Of a stretch of 8,260 bases of DNA, positions 1-6,302 are shown one piece after another (position 1 is the first letter of the stretch; the number at the start of each line of letters is the position of its first letter). This DNA is from Clostridia bacterium (GTDB taxonomy: Bacteria > Bacillota_A > Clostridia > TANB77 > CAG-508), in NCBI GenBank assembly GCA_017621295.1, contig JAGATI010000191.1:1-8260 (forward strand). Direction: 5' to 3'. A program made the position numbers and the translations under genes. A model generated the notes under the pieces. It had not been told where the DNA came from. It did not search any database and saw only the letters and a program-made list of their open reading frames with translations.

Positions 1-729
1 CATGAATTATTTAGAAGAATTAATGCTTCAGTTTCTGAAGAAGATGAAGATGAAGTAAGTTCTGAATTATCATATTTAAAAATTATTAGAGATATTAGAG
101 ATAAAGATAAAGAATTATATGAAAAAGTTAAAAATTACCCTAAAAAAATTAAAATTGCAAGAAATAATGAAGAAAAGGGACTATTAACATTCTTTAGAAA
201 AGGATATTTAAAAAGATTTTACATTTCAAATGAAGAAACAAAAGAAATAACTTTTGAGCAAGCTATAGAATTTGTAAAAGCAAATAAATCAGAAAACAGC
301 CAAAAAGTAGATAATAATTATTATAAATTATTAAAAGAAAATAAGAGTGCTTTTGAATTAGCAGAAAAAGAAGATATTACAGCTGAAAAAACAAATGTAA
401 ATAAGAGAGGAACAAGTAACGCTAAAAATATAATTAAAGTATTAAAAGGATGCTTAAAAATTGATAATAGAATTACCGATTTCGAAGAATTAAAAATTAA
501 TAAAATGATTGATCTATTAGAAAACGGAGAACTACCAGAACGAATTATAAAAGAGGGAAATAGAGCTATAAAAAAAATGATAAGTTTGAACGATAGCATA
601 AAATTCTGTAAGGAATTTGAAAATTTAATCCCTAAAGTATATTTTGAAAATGAAACTAAAGTAGAAAATTCTAGAAAAAAACAAAAAATACAAGAAAAAG
701 AAATAATATTATCAGAGCAGTTTATATAG
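1..729 (+). CDS. C-terminal part of a probable SNF2-type helicase of a restriction/defence operon (5' truncated by window)
   Basis: The frame is open from base 1 to the TAG at 727-729, giving the last 242 residues of a larger protein whose start lies outside the window; the Met at base 505 is internal. No helicase motifs are visible, because they would lie upstream. The identification rests on the C-terminal pattern I recall from large SNF2/helicase-related proteins of restriction systems, some with a phospholipase-D-like nuclease domain: an acidic linker, then LRDIRD-like (here IIRDIRDKDKELYEKV), then LPKK-like (YPKKIKIARN), then LLTFFRKGYLKRFY at about visible residues 61-74. The tail is lysine/glutamate-rich and helical. 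Its stop codon overlaps the AGGAGG (728-733) that serves the methyltransferase gene, so the two are probably translationally coupled. As the motor, and possibly nuclease, subunit it would act with the downstream methyltransferase. Role inferred; coding status is certain. Confidence 0.6.
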   Translation, partial: HELFRRINASVSEEDEDEVSSELSYLKIIRDIRDKDKELYEKVKNYPKKIKIARNNEEKGLLTFFRKGYLKRFYISNEETKEITFEQAIEFVKANKSENSQKVDNNYYKLLKENKSAFELAEKEDITAEKTNVNKRGTSNAKNIIKVLKGCLKIDNRITDFEELKINKMIDLLENGELPERIIKEGNRAIKKMISLNDSIKFCKEFENLIPKVYFENETKVENSRKKQKIQEKEIILSEQFI

Positions 730-741
730 GAGGAATAGAAA

Positions 742-3700
742 ATGGGGATTAGTGATAAAACTCTAAAATATCTTAATATGCTTGAAGAGCCATTTAATAA
801 AAATACTTTTTATGAATTTATAAAAGATTTATTAAATTTAGAAAACAATGATATAGTAAACGGAATTGAAAAACCTGCAACAAGTGAACAATATAAAAAC
901 TATATAGAGAATTCCAGTTTATATGCAAAATATGAAGATAATAAAAGAAATTCAATTGGAGTATTTATTATTAAATTAAGAGATAATAAGAATGCAACTA
1001 ATGCTAGAACTTTACAGAGAAATTATATTGCACACTTATTAGACGGATATGATCTAGATGCTTGTTTAACTGCATTATATAGCGAAACAGACAATACCTG
1101 GAGATTATCATTCGTTAAACAAGAAATTGCAATAGAGGTTGGTAAGTTCAAGAAAAAAGTTAGTCCTGCAAAAAGATATTCTTACCTTTTTGGAAAAGAT
1201 GAGCCAAACCATACTGCAAAAGAACAACTAGTTGATTTTATTGAAAATAATACAAAAAAATATTCCGTTGATGAATTAGAAGAGAAATTCAGTGTTGAAA
1301 AAGTTACTAAGGATTTCTTTGAGAAATATAAAGAAAATTATTTGAAGTTAAAAGAAAAATTAGAAGAGAACGAGGAATTTTTATGTGAATCTCAAAGATG
1401 TGATTTTACTTCTGAAGAATTCACTAAAAAACTTATGGGACAATTAGTATTTTTATATTTTCTTCAAAAAAAAGGATGGCTTGGTGTAAAATTAGTTCCA
1501 TCTGTTTTAAAAATAGAAGAATATGATGAAATCTACAATAACCAAGATGCATTAGGTAAAAAAATATTAGACAAATATTATATAACTTATGATAATTGTA
1601 AAAAAATAAAAAATGGACTATTAGAAAAGTATAAAGAAAATCTTCAGGATATAGACATTTTATCTTCAATATTTGTTGGTACAAAATATGATTATCCATG
1701 GGGAAGTGGCGAAAAAAGATTTATTAGACGAATTTTTGAAAATTGTATAAATAGAAATAAGAACTTTTTTGATGATTACCTTGAACCATTTTTTTATGAT
1801 GGTTTGAATCATAAAAGAAAAAATCAATATTTTAGTACTTTTAATTGTAAAATACCATTTTTGAATGGTGGTTTATTTGAACCATTAGATAATTATATGT
1901 GGGAAAGTGCTAACTTTAATTTAAGCAATGATATTTTCGCAGAAATATTGGATTTCTTTGATAGATACAATTTTACTATGAATGAAGAAGAACCTCTAGA
2001 AAAAGATGTTGCCGTTGATCCAGAAATGCTTGGTAAAATATTTGAAAATTTATTAGATGTCAAAGATAGGAAATCAAAAGGTGCTTTTTATACTCCTAGA
2101 GAAATTGTTCATTATATGTGTCAGGAAAGTTTAGCAAATTATTTAGTAAATAAAGTTGGAGTAAAATATGAAGAAATAAAAGAGTTTATCCAGTATGGCG
2201 AGATGATTAGAGATGTTGATTTAAAGGAAGCAACTAAAAAAGATTATTTAGTTGGAGAAACTATATTTAAAAATATCATAAAGATAGACAATGCATTAAA
2301 AAACATCAAAATTGCAGATCCAGCAGTTGGATCTGGTGCATTTCCACTTGGAATGTTAAATGAAATTGTAAAACTAAGAGATATATTAACATCATATATG
2401 TTAATATACAATAGAGAACACTTATTTGAAAAGGTCTATAAGGAAGAAGAAATAACAAATAAAAAAAGAAGTATGTACAAAATAAAATGGGATACAATAA
2501 GAAATTGCATTTATGCAGTAGATATTGAAAATAGTGCAGTTGATATAACGAAATTAAGATTATGGTTATCAATAGTAGTAGATCAAATTGATGTTCCTAT
2601 GTCAGGACCAGAACCATTACCTAATTTAGATTGTAAGATAATGCAAGGAAACAGTTTAGTTGATGAGTATAATGGTATTAAACTTATAGATGATAAATTT
2701 ATTGATGAATTTAAAAACAATAAAAATATAAGGTTTAATGATGGAGCTAAGGATAAAAAAGGTAGATATCTAATTTCACAAAACCAAATACAATTTGGTG
2801 ATGGTCAAAAGAAGGTACAAATTGATGATTTAATTAATTTAAAAAAAGAATTATATGAAACCAATGATCCAAATAGAAAAAAAATATTATTAGAAAAAAT
2901 ACAATTTACTAGAAATGAATTATTAAGATTGAACTTTATGGGGACAAATAAAGAACAAGAATTATTTGAAATCGACTCTTCTCATAATAAACCATATTTT
3001 GCCTGGATGTTAGAGTTTATTGAAGTATTCATAGAAAATAATGGATTTGACATTGTAATTGGAAATCCTCCTTATGTAGATTATAGAAAAATAGACTCTC
3101 TAACCAAAAGATATTTAGAGAAAAATTCTGCCAGTGCAAAATATACAAAAATGGCAAGTTTGTATGTCTATTTTATTGAAAAAGGAATTAACTTATATAA
3201 TAATACAGGGAATCTTATATATATTAATCCATATCAATATCTATCAGCAGATTCTGGATTAGGAATAAGAAAATTTATTTTTAATAACAATATATGTATT
3301 AATAAAATTATTGATGTATCACATATAAAAGTTTTCAATACAGCAGATACATACACTTGTATAAACAGTTTTAGTAATAATAACCTTAAAGAATATATCG
3401 AGATATATAGACCAAAAGATATCTATGCATTAGAAGAAAATATAAAACTTATCAGTTATAAAAATTGTCAGAATGAAATAGATAATAAAATAATATTAAA
3501 TGATAATAAAATAATAGAAAAAATGGATAAAATATTTACACATTTAGAAGATTTTAGCGAAATATTCTGTGGTTCTTCTGCATCAGGACTAAATAAAATA
3601 ATTATAGACCATACCGATTATTTATTAAGTGAAGATCAAGATAAATATGCACCATTATTAATGACAAGTGATTTTTCAAGGTTTGATTATGCAGTAAAAA

Positions 3701-4137
3701 AATATATCCCTAAAGAAATATTTAGTGAAAATATTCGTAATGTATTTGAGAATAACGAAAATATTTTTATAGGTAGAATGACAAAAGAGATAAGAGCTGT
3801 CTTGGTAGACAAAAATATTTATTGTGGTAAAGTTAATTGTCTAACCAATTTAAAAATAGACAAATACATTTTATGGGCAATTCTTAATTCGGATTTGATA
3901 ACTTATTATTACCAAATAAAGAACGAATCTAAACATATGTCAGGTGGATATTTTGGAATGGATATTCCATCAATAAAGAAAATACCAATAATAAAACCAA
4001 ATGAAGAATTAAGTGAGTTATTAAAAAAATATGCTATTGAAAAAAATATGGACGAAATTAATAAAATAGTATATAAATTATATGAAATTAATAATGATGA
4101 ATTGAAACTAATAGAGGGAGAGGGAGAAAAAGAATGA
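742..4137 (+). CDS. Eco57I/TaqI-class N6-adenine DNA methyltransferase, restriction-modification or defence type
   Basis: This 1131-residue protein should transfer a methyl group from S-adenosylmethionine to adenine N6 in a specific DNA site, protecting host DNA. An N-terminal region of about 400 residues has no motif I can name; it contains a positively charged stretch near 130-150. KGAFYTPREIVHYM at about 446-459 is the lead-in typical of this class. DPAVGSGAF at 526-534 is SAM-binding motif I. VDIENSAVDITKLRLWLS near 593-610 is the next conserved block. NPPY at 775-778 is the catalytic motif IV of N6-adenine enzymes. The C-terminal 300 residues look like a TaqI-type target recognition domain, with SGGYFGMDIPSIKKIPI near 1067-1083. 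The start is set by AGGAGG at 728-733, eight bases before ATG. No clear PD-(D/E)XK nuclease motif was seen by eye, so cleavage may be supplied by the helicase subunit or another gene. PglX of BREX is a relative but the N-terminus does not look like it. Confidence 0.92.
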   Translation: MGISDKTLKYLNMLEEPFNKNTFYEFIKDLLNLENNDIVNGIEKPATSEQYKNYIENSSLYAKYEDNKRNSIGVFIIKLRDNKNATNARTLQRNYIAHLLDGYDLDACLTALYSETDNTWRLSFVKQEIAIEVGKFKKKVSPAKRYSYLFGKDEPNHTAKEQLVDFIENNTKKYSVDELEEKFSVEKVTKDFFEKYKENYLKLKEKLEENEEFLCESQRCDFTSEEFTKKLMGQLVFLYFLQKKGWLGVKLVPSVLKIEEYDEIYNNQDALGKKILDKYYITYDNCKKIKNGLLEKYKENLQDIDILSSIFVGTKYDYPWGSGEKRFIRRIFENCINRNKNFFDDYLEPFFYDGLNHKRKNQYFSTFNCKIPFLNGGLFEPLDNYMWESANFNLSNDIFAEILDFFDRYNFTMNEEEPLEKDVAVDPEMLGKIFENLLDVKDRKSKGAFYTPREIVHYMCQESLANYLVNKVGVKYEEIKEFIQYGEMIRDVDLKEATKKDYLVGETIFKNIIKIDNALKNIKIADPAVGSGAFPLGMLNEIVKLRDILTSYMLIYNREHLFEKVYKEEEITNKKRSMYKIKWDTIRNCIYAVDIENSAVDITKLRLWLSIVVDQIDVPMSGPEPLPNLDCKIMQGNSLVDEYNGIKLIDDKFIDEFKNNKNIRFNDGAKDKKGRYLISQNQIQFGDGQKKVQIDDLINLKKELYETNDPNRKKILLEKIQFTRNELLRLNFMGTNKEQELFEIDSSHNKPYFAWMLEFIEVFIENNGFDIVIGNPPYVDYRKIDSLTKRYLEKNSASAKYTKMASLYVYFIEKGINLYNNTGNLIYINPYQYLSADSGLGIRKFIFNNNICINKIIDVSHIKVFNTADTYTCINSFSNNNLKEYIEIYRPKDIYALEENIKLISYKNCQNEIDNKIILNDNKIIEKMDKIFTHLEDFSEIFCGSSASGLNKIIIDHTDYLLSEDQDKYAPLLMTSDFSRFDYAVKKYIPKEIFSENIRNVFENNENIFIGRMTKEIRAVLVDKNIYCGKVNCLTNLKIDKYILWAILNSDLITYYYQIKNESKHMSGGYFGMDIPSIKKIPIIKPNEELSELLKKYAIEKNMDEINKIVYKLYEINNDELKLIEGEGEKE

Positions 4138-4448
4138 TAAAAGTTACATATAAAAGTAAAAAAAGAGATTGCTATGCAGAAGGAGAATATTCTTTAGAAA
4201 ATAATTCTTTAGTAGTAAAAAAAGGAGCAAAGGTGTCTATTAAATTAGATGAAAAATTTAGAATATCAAAAGCTGCACAAGAAAGAAATAATCAAAAAAT
4301 TATAAAAAACAATATTCTTCAAAAAGACATGGTATTCAAAAGCCCATCTGTTGCTGCTCAATTTGTATCTGGATCAAGTTTAAATGGTTTGAAGGTTTGG
4401 AAAACAGAAGATAAAAAATCATTAAAAATAATGTTAGAGGAGAAATAA
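4134..4448 (+). CDS. DUF4357-domain small protein
   Basis: A 104-residue protein whose ATG overlaps the methyltransferase stop (ATGA at 4134-4137), a classic sign of translational coupling; purine-rich GGGAG-type sequence precedes it. The C-terminal half carries the DUF4357 signature at about residues 67-90: F-x-SPS-x-A-A-x-F-V-x-G-x-S-x-NG-x-x-x-W. The N-terminal half is a lysine-rich beta-like segment (KVTYKSKKRDCYAEGEYS). DUF4357 is often found attached to nucleases and restriction-related proteins, but as far as I know its function is unknown. Standing alone directly behind the methyltransferase, it may help DNA binding or complex assembly; this is inference. No signal peptide or membrane segment. 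Confidence 0.85.
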   Translation: MIKVTYKSKKRDCYAEGEYSLENNSLVVKKGAKVSIKLDEKFRISKAAQERNNQKIIKNNILQKDMVFKSPSVAAQFVSGSSLNGLKVWKTEDKKSLKIMLEEK

Positions 4449-4450
4449 TT

Positions 4451-4666
4451 ATGCCAGAAATAAAATATGAAATAATTGAACAATTAGGAGTATTATCTGA
4501 AAGTGAAAAAGGATGGAAAAAAGACTTAAATTTAATAAGCTGGAATGATAGAGAACCCAAATATGATTTGAGAGATTGGTCAGAGAATCATGAAAAAATG
4601 GGAAAAGGTATAACTTTATCAAAAGATGAAGTTCAAAAATTAAAAAATATTTTAAATACAATTTAA
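4451..4666 (+). CDS. PC4/YdbC-type single-stranded DNA binding protein
   Basis: A 71-residue protein beginning two bases after the DUF4357 stop, with GAGGAG at 4437-4442 as SD. The sequence matches the bacterial YdbC family (PC4 fold): LGVLSES near 12-18, GWKKDLNLISWNDREPKYD at 21-39, RDWSENHEKMGKGITL at 41-56, then a final helix. Family members bind single-stranded nucleic acid as dimers through a curved beta sheet. The family is usually a stand-alone housekeeping-type gene, so its place inside a helicase/methyltransferase operon is notable: it could bind DNA strands exposed by the helicase. That link is inference from position only. Family assignment is firm. Confidence 0.9.
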   Translation: MPEIKYEIIEQLGVLSESEKGWKKDLNLISWNDREPKYDLRDWSENHEKMGKGITLSKDEVQKLKNILNTI

Positions 4667-4684
4667 AAATAGGAGTTAATTTAA

Positions 4685-4876
4685 ATGGGAATATTAGATT
4701 TATTTTTAAGTAATAATTCATCTGATGAATTCAAAGTAGGAGATAAAGTTAGAGTAAAATATAGGGAACAAGAAGGGTATATAATTGATAAAGATGGAAT
4801 GTATTATATGGTATCTATGAATGACGGAGAATTAGTAGATTCATATACTGCTGATCAATTAGAAAAATGTTGGTAA
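4685..4876 (+). CDS. Small SH3/KOW-like beta-barrel protein, function unknown
   Basis: A 63-residue acidic protein with AGGAG at 4671-4675, nine bases before ATG. After a short N-terminal helix-like segment (GILDLFLSN), residues 15-60 run FKVGDKVRVKYREQEGYI, then MYYMVSMNDGELVDSY, then DQLEKCW. The VGDKVRV start, the G after about ten residues and the alternating strands are what small SH3/KOW/Tudor-like barrels look like. Such folds bind nucleic acid or proteins. I do not recognise a named family. It sits 18 bases behind the YdbC-like gene in the same operon. Confidence 0.75.
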   Translation: MGILDLFLSNNSSDEFKVGDKVRVKYREQEGYIIDKDGMYYMVSMNDGELVDSYTADQLEKCW

Positions 4877-4895
4877 ACAAGGAGTAAAAGTATAA

Positions 4896-5111
4896 ATGAT
4901 TATTTTTATAATAGTAGTTATTGTAATCGTTGTATCAATTGCTGCAATAACAAGTGAAAATAATAATAAAAGTTTCAATGATAATTCGAATACTTTAAAT
5001 AATATTGGAAAAACAGAAATGATGTCAGATATGTATAAAGATATTACTGGAAGAAATCTAGATCCAATTGAAAAAAGTATTTTATTCATGCACAATAAAA
5101 ATAAGAAATAG
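4896..5111 (+). CDS. Small single-pass membrane protein, function unknown
   Basis: A 71-residue protein preceded by AAGGAG near 4879-4884. Residues 2-18 are almost purely Ile/Val/Phe/Ala and form one membrane segment or uncleaved signal anchor. The remainder is polar, Asn/Ser-rich and then helical (GKTEMMSDMYKDITGRNLDPIEKSILFM), ending in a lysine-rich tail. It is the last gene of the operon, 19 bases after the previous stop, with the terminator starting two bases after its own stop. Small membrane proteins in defence operons can be effectors or anchors, but nothing here proves it. Confidence 0.7.
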   Translation: MIIFIIVVIVIVVSIAAITSENNNKSFNDNSNTLNNIGKTEMMSDMYKDITGRNLDPIEKSILFMHNKNKK

Positions 5112-5113
5112 TG

Positions 5114-5143
5114 AAAATAGGAAGGACAAGCCTTCCTATTTTT
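5114..5143. terminator. Bidirectional intrinsic terminator between convergent genes
   Basis: A perfect 12-bp inverted repeat (AAAATAGGAAGG at 5114-5125 and its complement at 5131-5142) encloses the 5-base loop ACAAG. On the plus strand the right arm ends in a T run; on the minus strand the same repeat also ends in TTTT. It ends the restriction operon and the Spo0A-like gene, whose TAG (5136-5138) lies inside the right arm. Confidence 0.9.
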
Positions 5144-5843
5144 CTTTATATAGATATTCAATTATTATAGTAAAAAAGTATTTTGGAGCTATTATCTCGT
5201 TATTATATATATGAAAAAAGGAGCGCAAAAGTTCATGAGAGATGTGATTATTCATAACATCAATAGAACTTCTGATGCTCCTTTGTACTTTATTTACACT
5301 TACATTATTTTTTATCGATACTCTATTATATAAATCTTCAATTTTGCACAATAACACTGGATTATTGTATGCTATATTGATAGCATCTATTAAAAAAAGT
5401 GTACCTTTTGAATATAAATTAAATTTTAATTCCAAAAGCAGGGACTTTAATTTTATTTGATCTAATTCTTTAGGTGCATTAGAAATATCTTTTATTAAAG
5501 ATAAAACTTCATCTAAATTTGTAGGTTTTGGCATAATTCTATATACTTTAGCAGTATTAAATAATCTATGCATTAACTCAACATTCCCACTAATAACAAT
5601 AATATTACATTTATTTTTTTCATCGGAATCTTTAGATATTCGATTTATAACTTCTAAACCATTTAATTTAGGCATATCAAGATCTAGTAATAATACATCT
5701 GGTTTTAACGCTTGATACATTTCTACTGTTGATTCGCCATCTCTAGTTTTTGAAATTATATTTATATTTTTATCTTTTGTTAGAAATCTACAATACATTG
5801 AACTTAATTCAATGTTATCTTCTGCAATCATAACTTGTACCAT
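5136..5843 (-). CDS. Divergent Spo0A-family response regulator
   Basis: A 235-residue cytoplasmic DNA-binding regulator. Residues 1-120 are a receiver domain: acidic pair E8-D9, phospho-acceptor D54 in LLLDLDMPKLNG, Ser85 in the switch position (VISG) and Lys106 in MPKP. All key residues are present, so it should be phosphorylated by a kinase or phosphotransferase. Residues about 130-235 align with the Spo0A output domain: YSKGTLFLIDAI resembles its LKGYxYLRxAI, VNKVQRSIRSSIDVM (183-197) resembles SRVERAIRHAIEVAW, and the end matches the NSEFIAxIADKL helix. It is shorter (Spo0A is about 267 residues) and strongly diverged, so I read it as a paralogue and not the sporulation master regulator itself. 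SD AGGAGG lies at 5849-5854 with a 5-base gap to ATG. Promoter and 0A box are described separately. It is divergent from the sigma-like gene. Confidence 0.88.
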   Translation of the reverse strand: MVQVMIAEDNIELSSMYCRFLTKDKNINIISKTRDGESTVEMYQALKPDVLLLDLDMPKLNGLEVINRISKDSDEKNKCNIIVISGNVELMHRLFNTAKVYRIMPKPTNLDEVLSLIKDISNAPKELDQIKLKSLLLELKFNLYSKGTLFLIDAINIAYNNPVLLCKIEDLYNRVSIKNNVSVNKVQRSIRSSIDVMNNHISHELLRSFFHIYNNEIIAPKYFFTIIIEYLYKEK

Positions 5844-5909
5844 CTCATCCTCCTATAATTACAAAAAATAATGTCTTTTACTTATATTGTTTACCTCTAA
5901 CTTGCTCGC

Positions 5910-5938
5910 ATTATATCATTTTTTTCTTTATTTTTCAA
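5910..5938 (-). promoter_or_regulatory. Sigma-A-type promoter of the Spo0A-like gene
   Basis: Read on the minus strand, TTGAAA (5938-5933) is followed after exactly 17 bases by a perfect TATAAT (5915-5910). Transcription should start near 5903, giving a 5' UTR of about 60 bases before ATG 5843. Confidence 0.85.
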
Positions 5939-5940
5939 CG

Positions 5941-5952
5941 TTTTCGACAAAA
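5941..5952 (-). promoter_or_regulatory. Perfect Spo0A box (0A box) next to the -35 element
   Basis: The minus strand reads TTTTGTCGAAAA, containing the core TGTCGAA recognised by Spo0A. It ends two bases upstream of the -35 hexamer, the usual place for a Spo0A-activated sigma-A promoter. Either the host Spo0A or the encoded Spo0A-like protein itself could act here. Confidence 0.8.
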
Positions 5953-6128
5953 CTTCCCATAATTTGCCATTTAAAACATTCATCTGAAAGGGAAAAAAGG
6001 GGAAAAAACCGTAATTTTTTGTAAATAATAGCAACTTTAGGGAATTTACAACATTACTAAAGTAAAATTTTATATTATTCAAGCAGGACAAAATAGTCTG
6101 TTATCACGAGGTATAAATTAAGGTACTA

Positions 6129-6248
6129 ATGCTGATCATAAGATGTACTAATGAGTTATATATCATTTTATTTGATAATACTATTTTGTCTGGAGGTAAT
6201 TATTATGTAGTAATAACAAAACATCAATTTGCTAATTTATTATACTAG
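6129..6248 (+). CDS. Possible 39-residue leader peptide
   Basis: An ORF starts at ATG 6129 with AAGG five bases upstream and ends at TAG 6246-6248, directly before the P2 arm at 6249. The product starts MLIIRCTNELYIILFDNTIL and ends in FANLLY; it is hydrophobic and matches nothing I know. A second frame starts at ATG 6151 in the second copy of the repeat (19 residues, MSYISFYLIILFCLEVIIM) and ends at TAG 6208-6210. A ribosome finishing the longer frame would cover the anti-SD arm and leave the downstream SD free, as in translational attenuators. Expression is unproven. Confidence 0.35.
   Translation: MLIIRCTNELYIILFDNTILSGGNYYVVITKHQFANLLY
6192..6210 (+). other. Start-stop minimal reading frame with a perfect SD
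   Basis: GGAGG at 6192-6196 lies eight bases before ATG (6205-6207), which is followed at once by TAG (6208-6210) and TAA (6211-6213). The SD is as good as that of any real gene in the window, yet the frame has one sense codon. It begins right after the 3' arm of stem P1. Confidence 0.55.
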
Positions 6249-6255
6249 AATTTAT

Positions 6256-6295
6256 ACCTCCGATTTATGGACTCTTGTTGTCCAAGATCGGAGGT
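6256..6295 (+). promoter_or_regulatory. SD-sequestering hairpin before the sigma-like gene
   Basis: ACCTCCGAT (6256-6264) pairs perfectly with ATCGGAGGT (6287-6295), and GGAC/GTCC (6269-6272 with 6280-6283) extends the stem. The GGAGG that serves ATG 6303 is inside the right arm. Five T residues (6298-6302) follow, so the same hairpin could also act as a terminator. Confidence 0.8.
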
Positions 6296-6302
6296 GGTTT
6301 TT

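Larger units (their letters stand above)
6084..6302 (+). promoter_or_regulatory. Structured 5' leader of the sigma-like gene, candidate RNA switch
   Basis: Three pairings can be drawn. Stem P1 joins GACAAAATAGT (6087-6097) to its exact complement at 6180-6190 and continues after a small internal loop with TTATC/GATAA (6101-6105 with 6174-6178). Pairing P2 joins GAGGTATAAATT (6108-6119) to its exact complement at 6249-6260. The third is a hairpin that buries the SD (6256-6295). P2 and the SD hairpin share CCTC at 6257-6260, so they exclude each other. P1 and P2 cross, so they are either a pseudoknot or alternatives. Also present are a 9-base direct repeat GTACTAATG (6123-6131, 6145-6153) and small hairpins at 6161-6177 and 6200-6216. 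A -10-like TATATT at 6071-6076 would put the RNA start just before P1, but no good -35 is visible. From 5953 to 6083 I see only purine-rich DNA and nothing assignable. Confidence 0.65.

Noticed and set aside
321..599. Minus-strand hydrophobic ORFs opposite the operon (also 1433-1699, 2306-2572, 4336-4560, 4449-4721, 4859-5161 and 7941-8240)
   Set aside because: They are antisense shadows of clear genes; Phe/Leu/Ile-rich products are what A-rich coding strands give when read backwards.
505..729. Separate 74-residue gene starting at ATG 505
   Set aside because: The frame is open without a stop back to base 1 and there is no SD before 505; it is the tail of the longer helicase-like gene.
742..4137. 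BREX PglX or DISARM methylase
   Set aside because: Motifs are of the same class, but no BREX (pglZ, brxC) or DISARM (drmA, drmB) gene is visible and the N-terminus does not match; naming a system would be unsupported.
5897..6091. Minus-strand 64-residue ORF in the divergent control region
   Set aside because: It overlaps the promoter and 0A box of the Spo0A-like gene, is low-complexity and has no SD or family pattern.
6267..6302. Start of the sigma-like gene at ATG 6267
   Set aside because: This ATG lies in the loop side of the hairpin with no SD before it, while ATG 6303 has GGAGG at an ideal distance and begins where family similarity begins.
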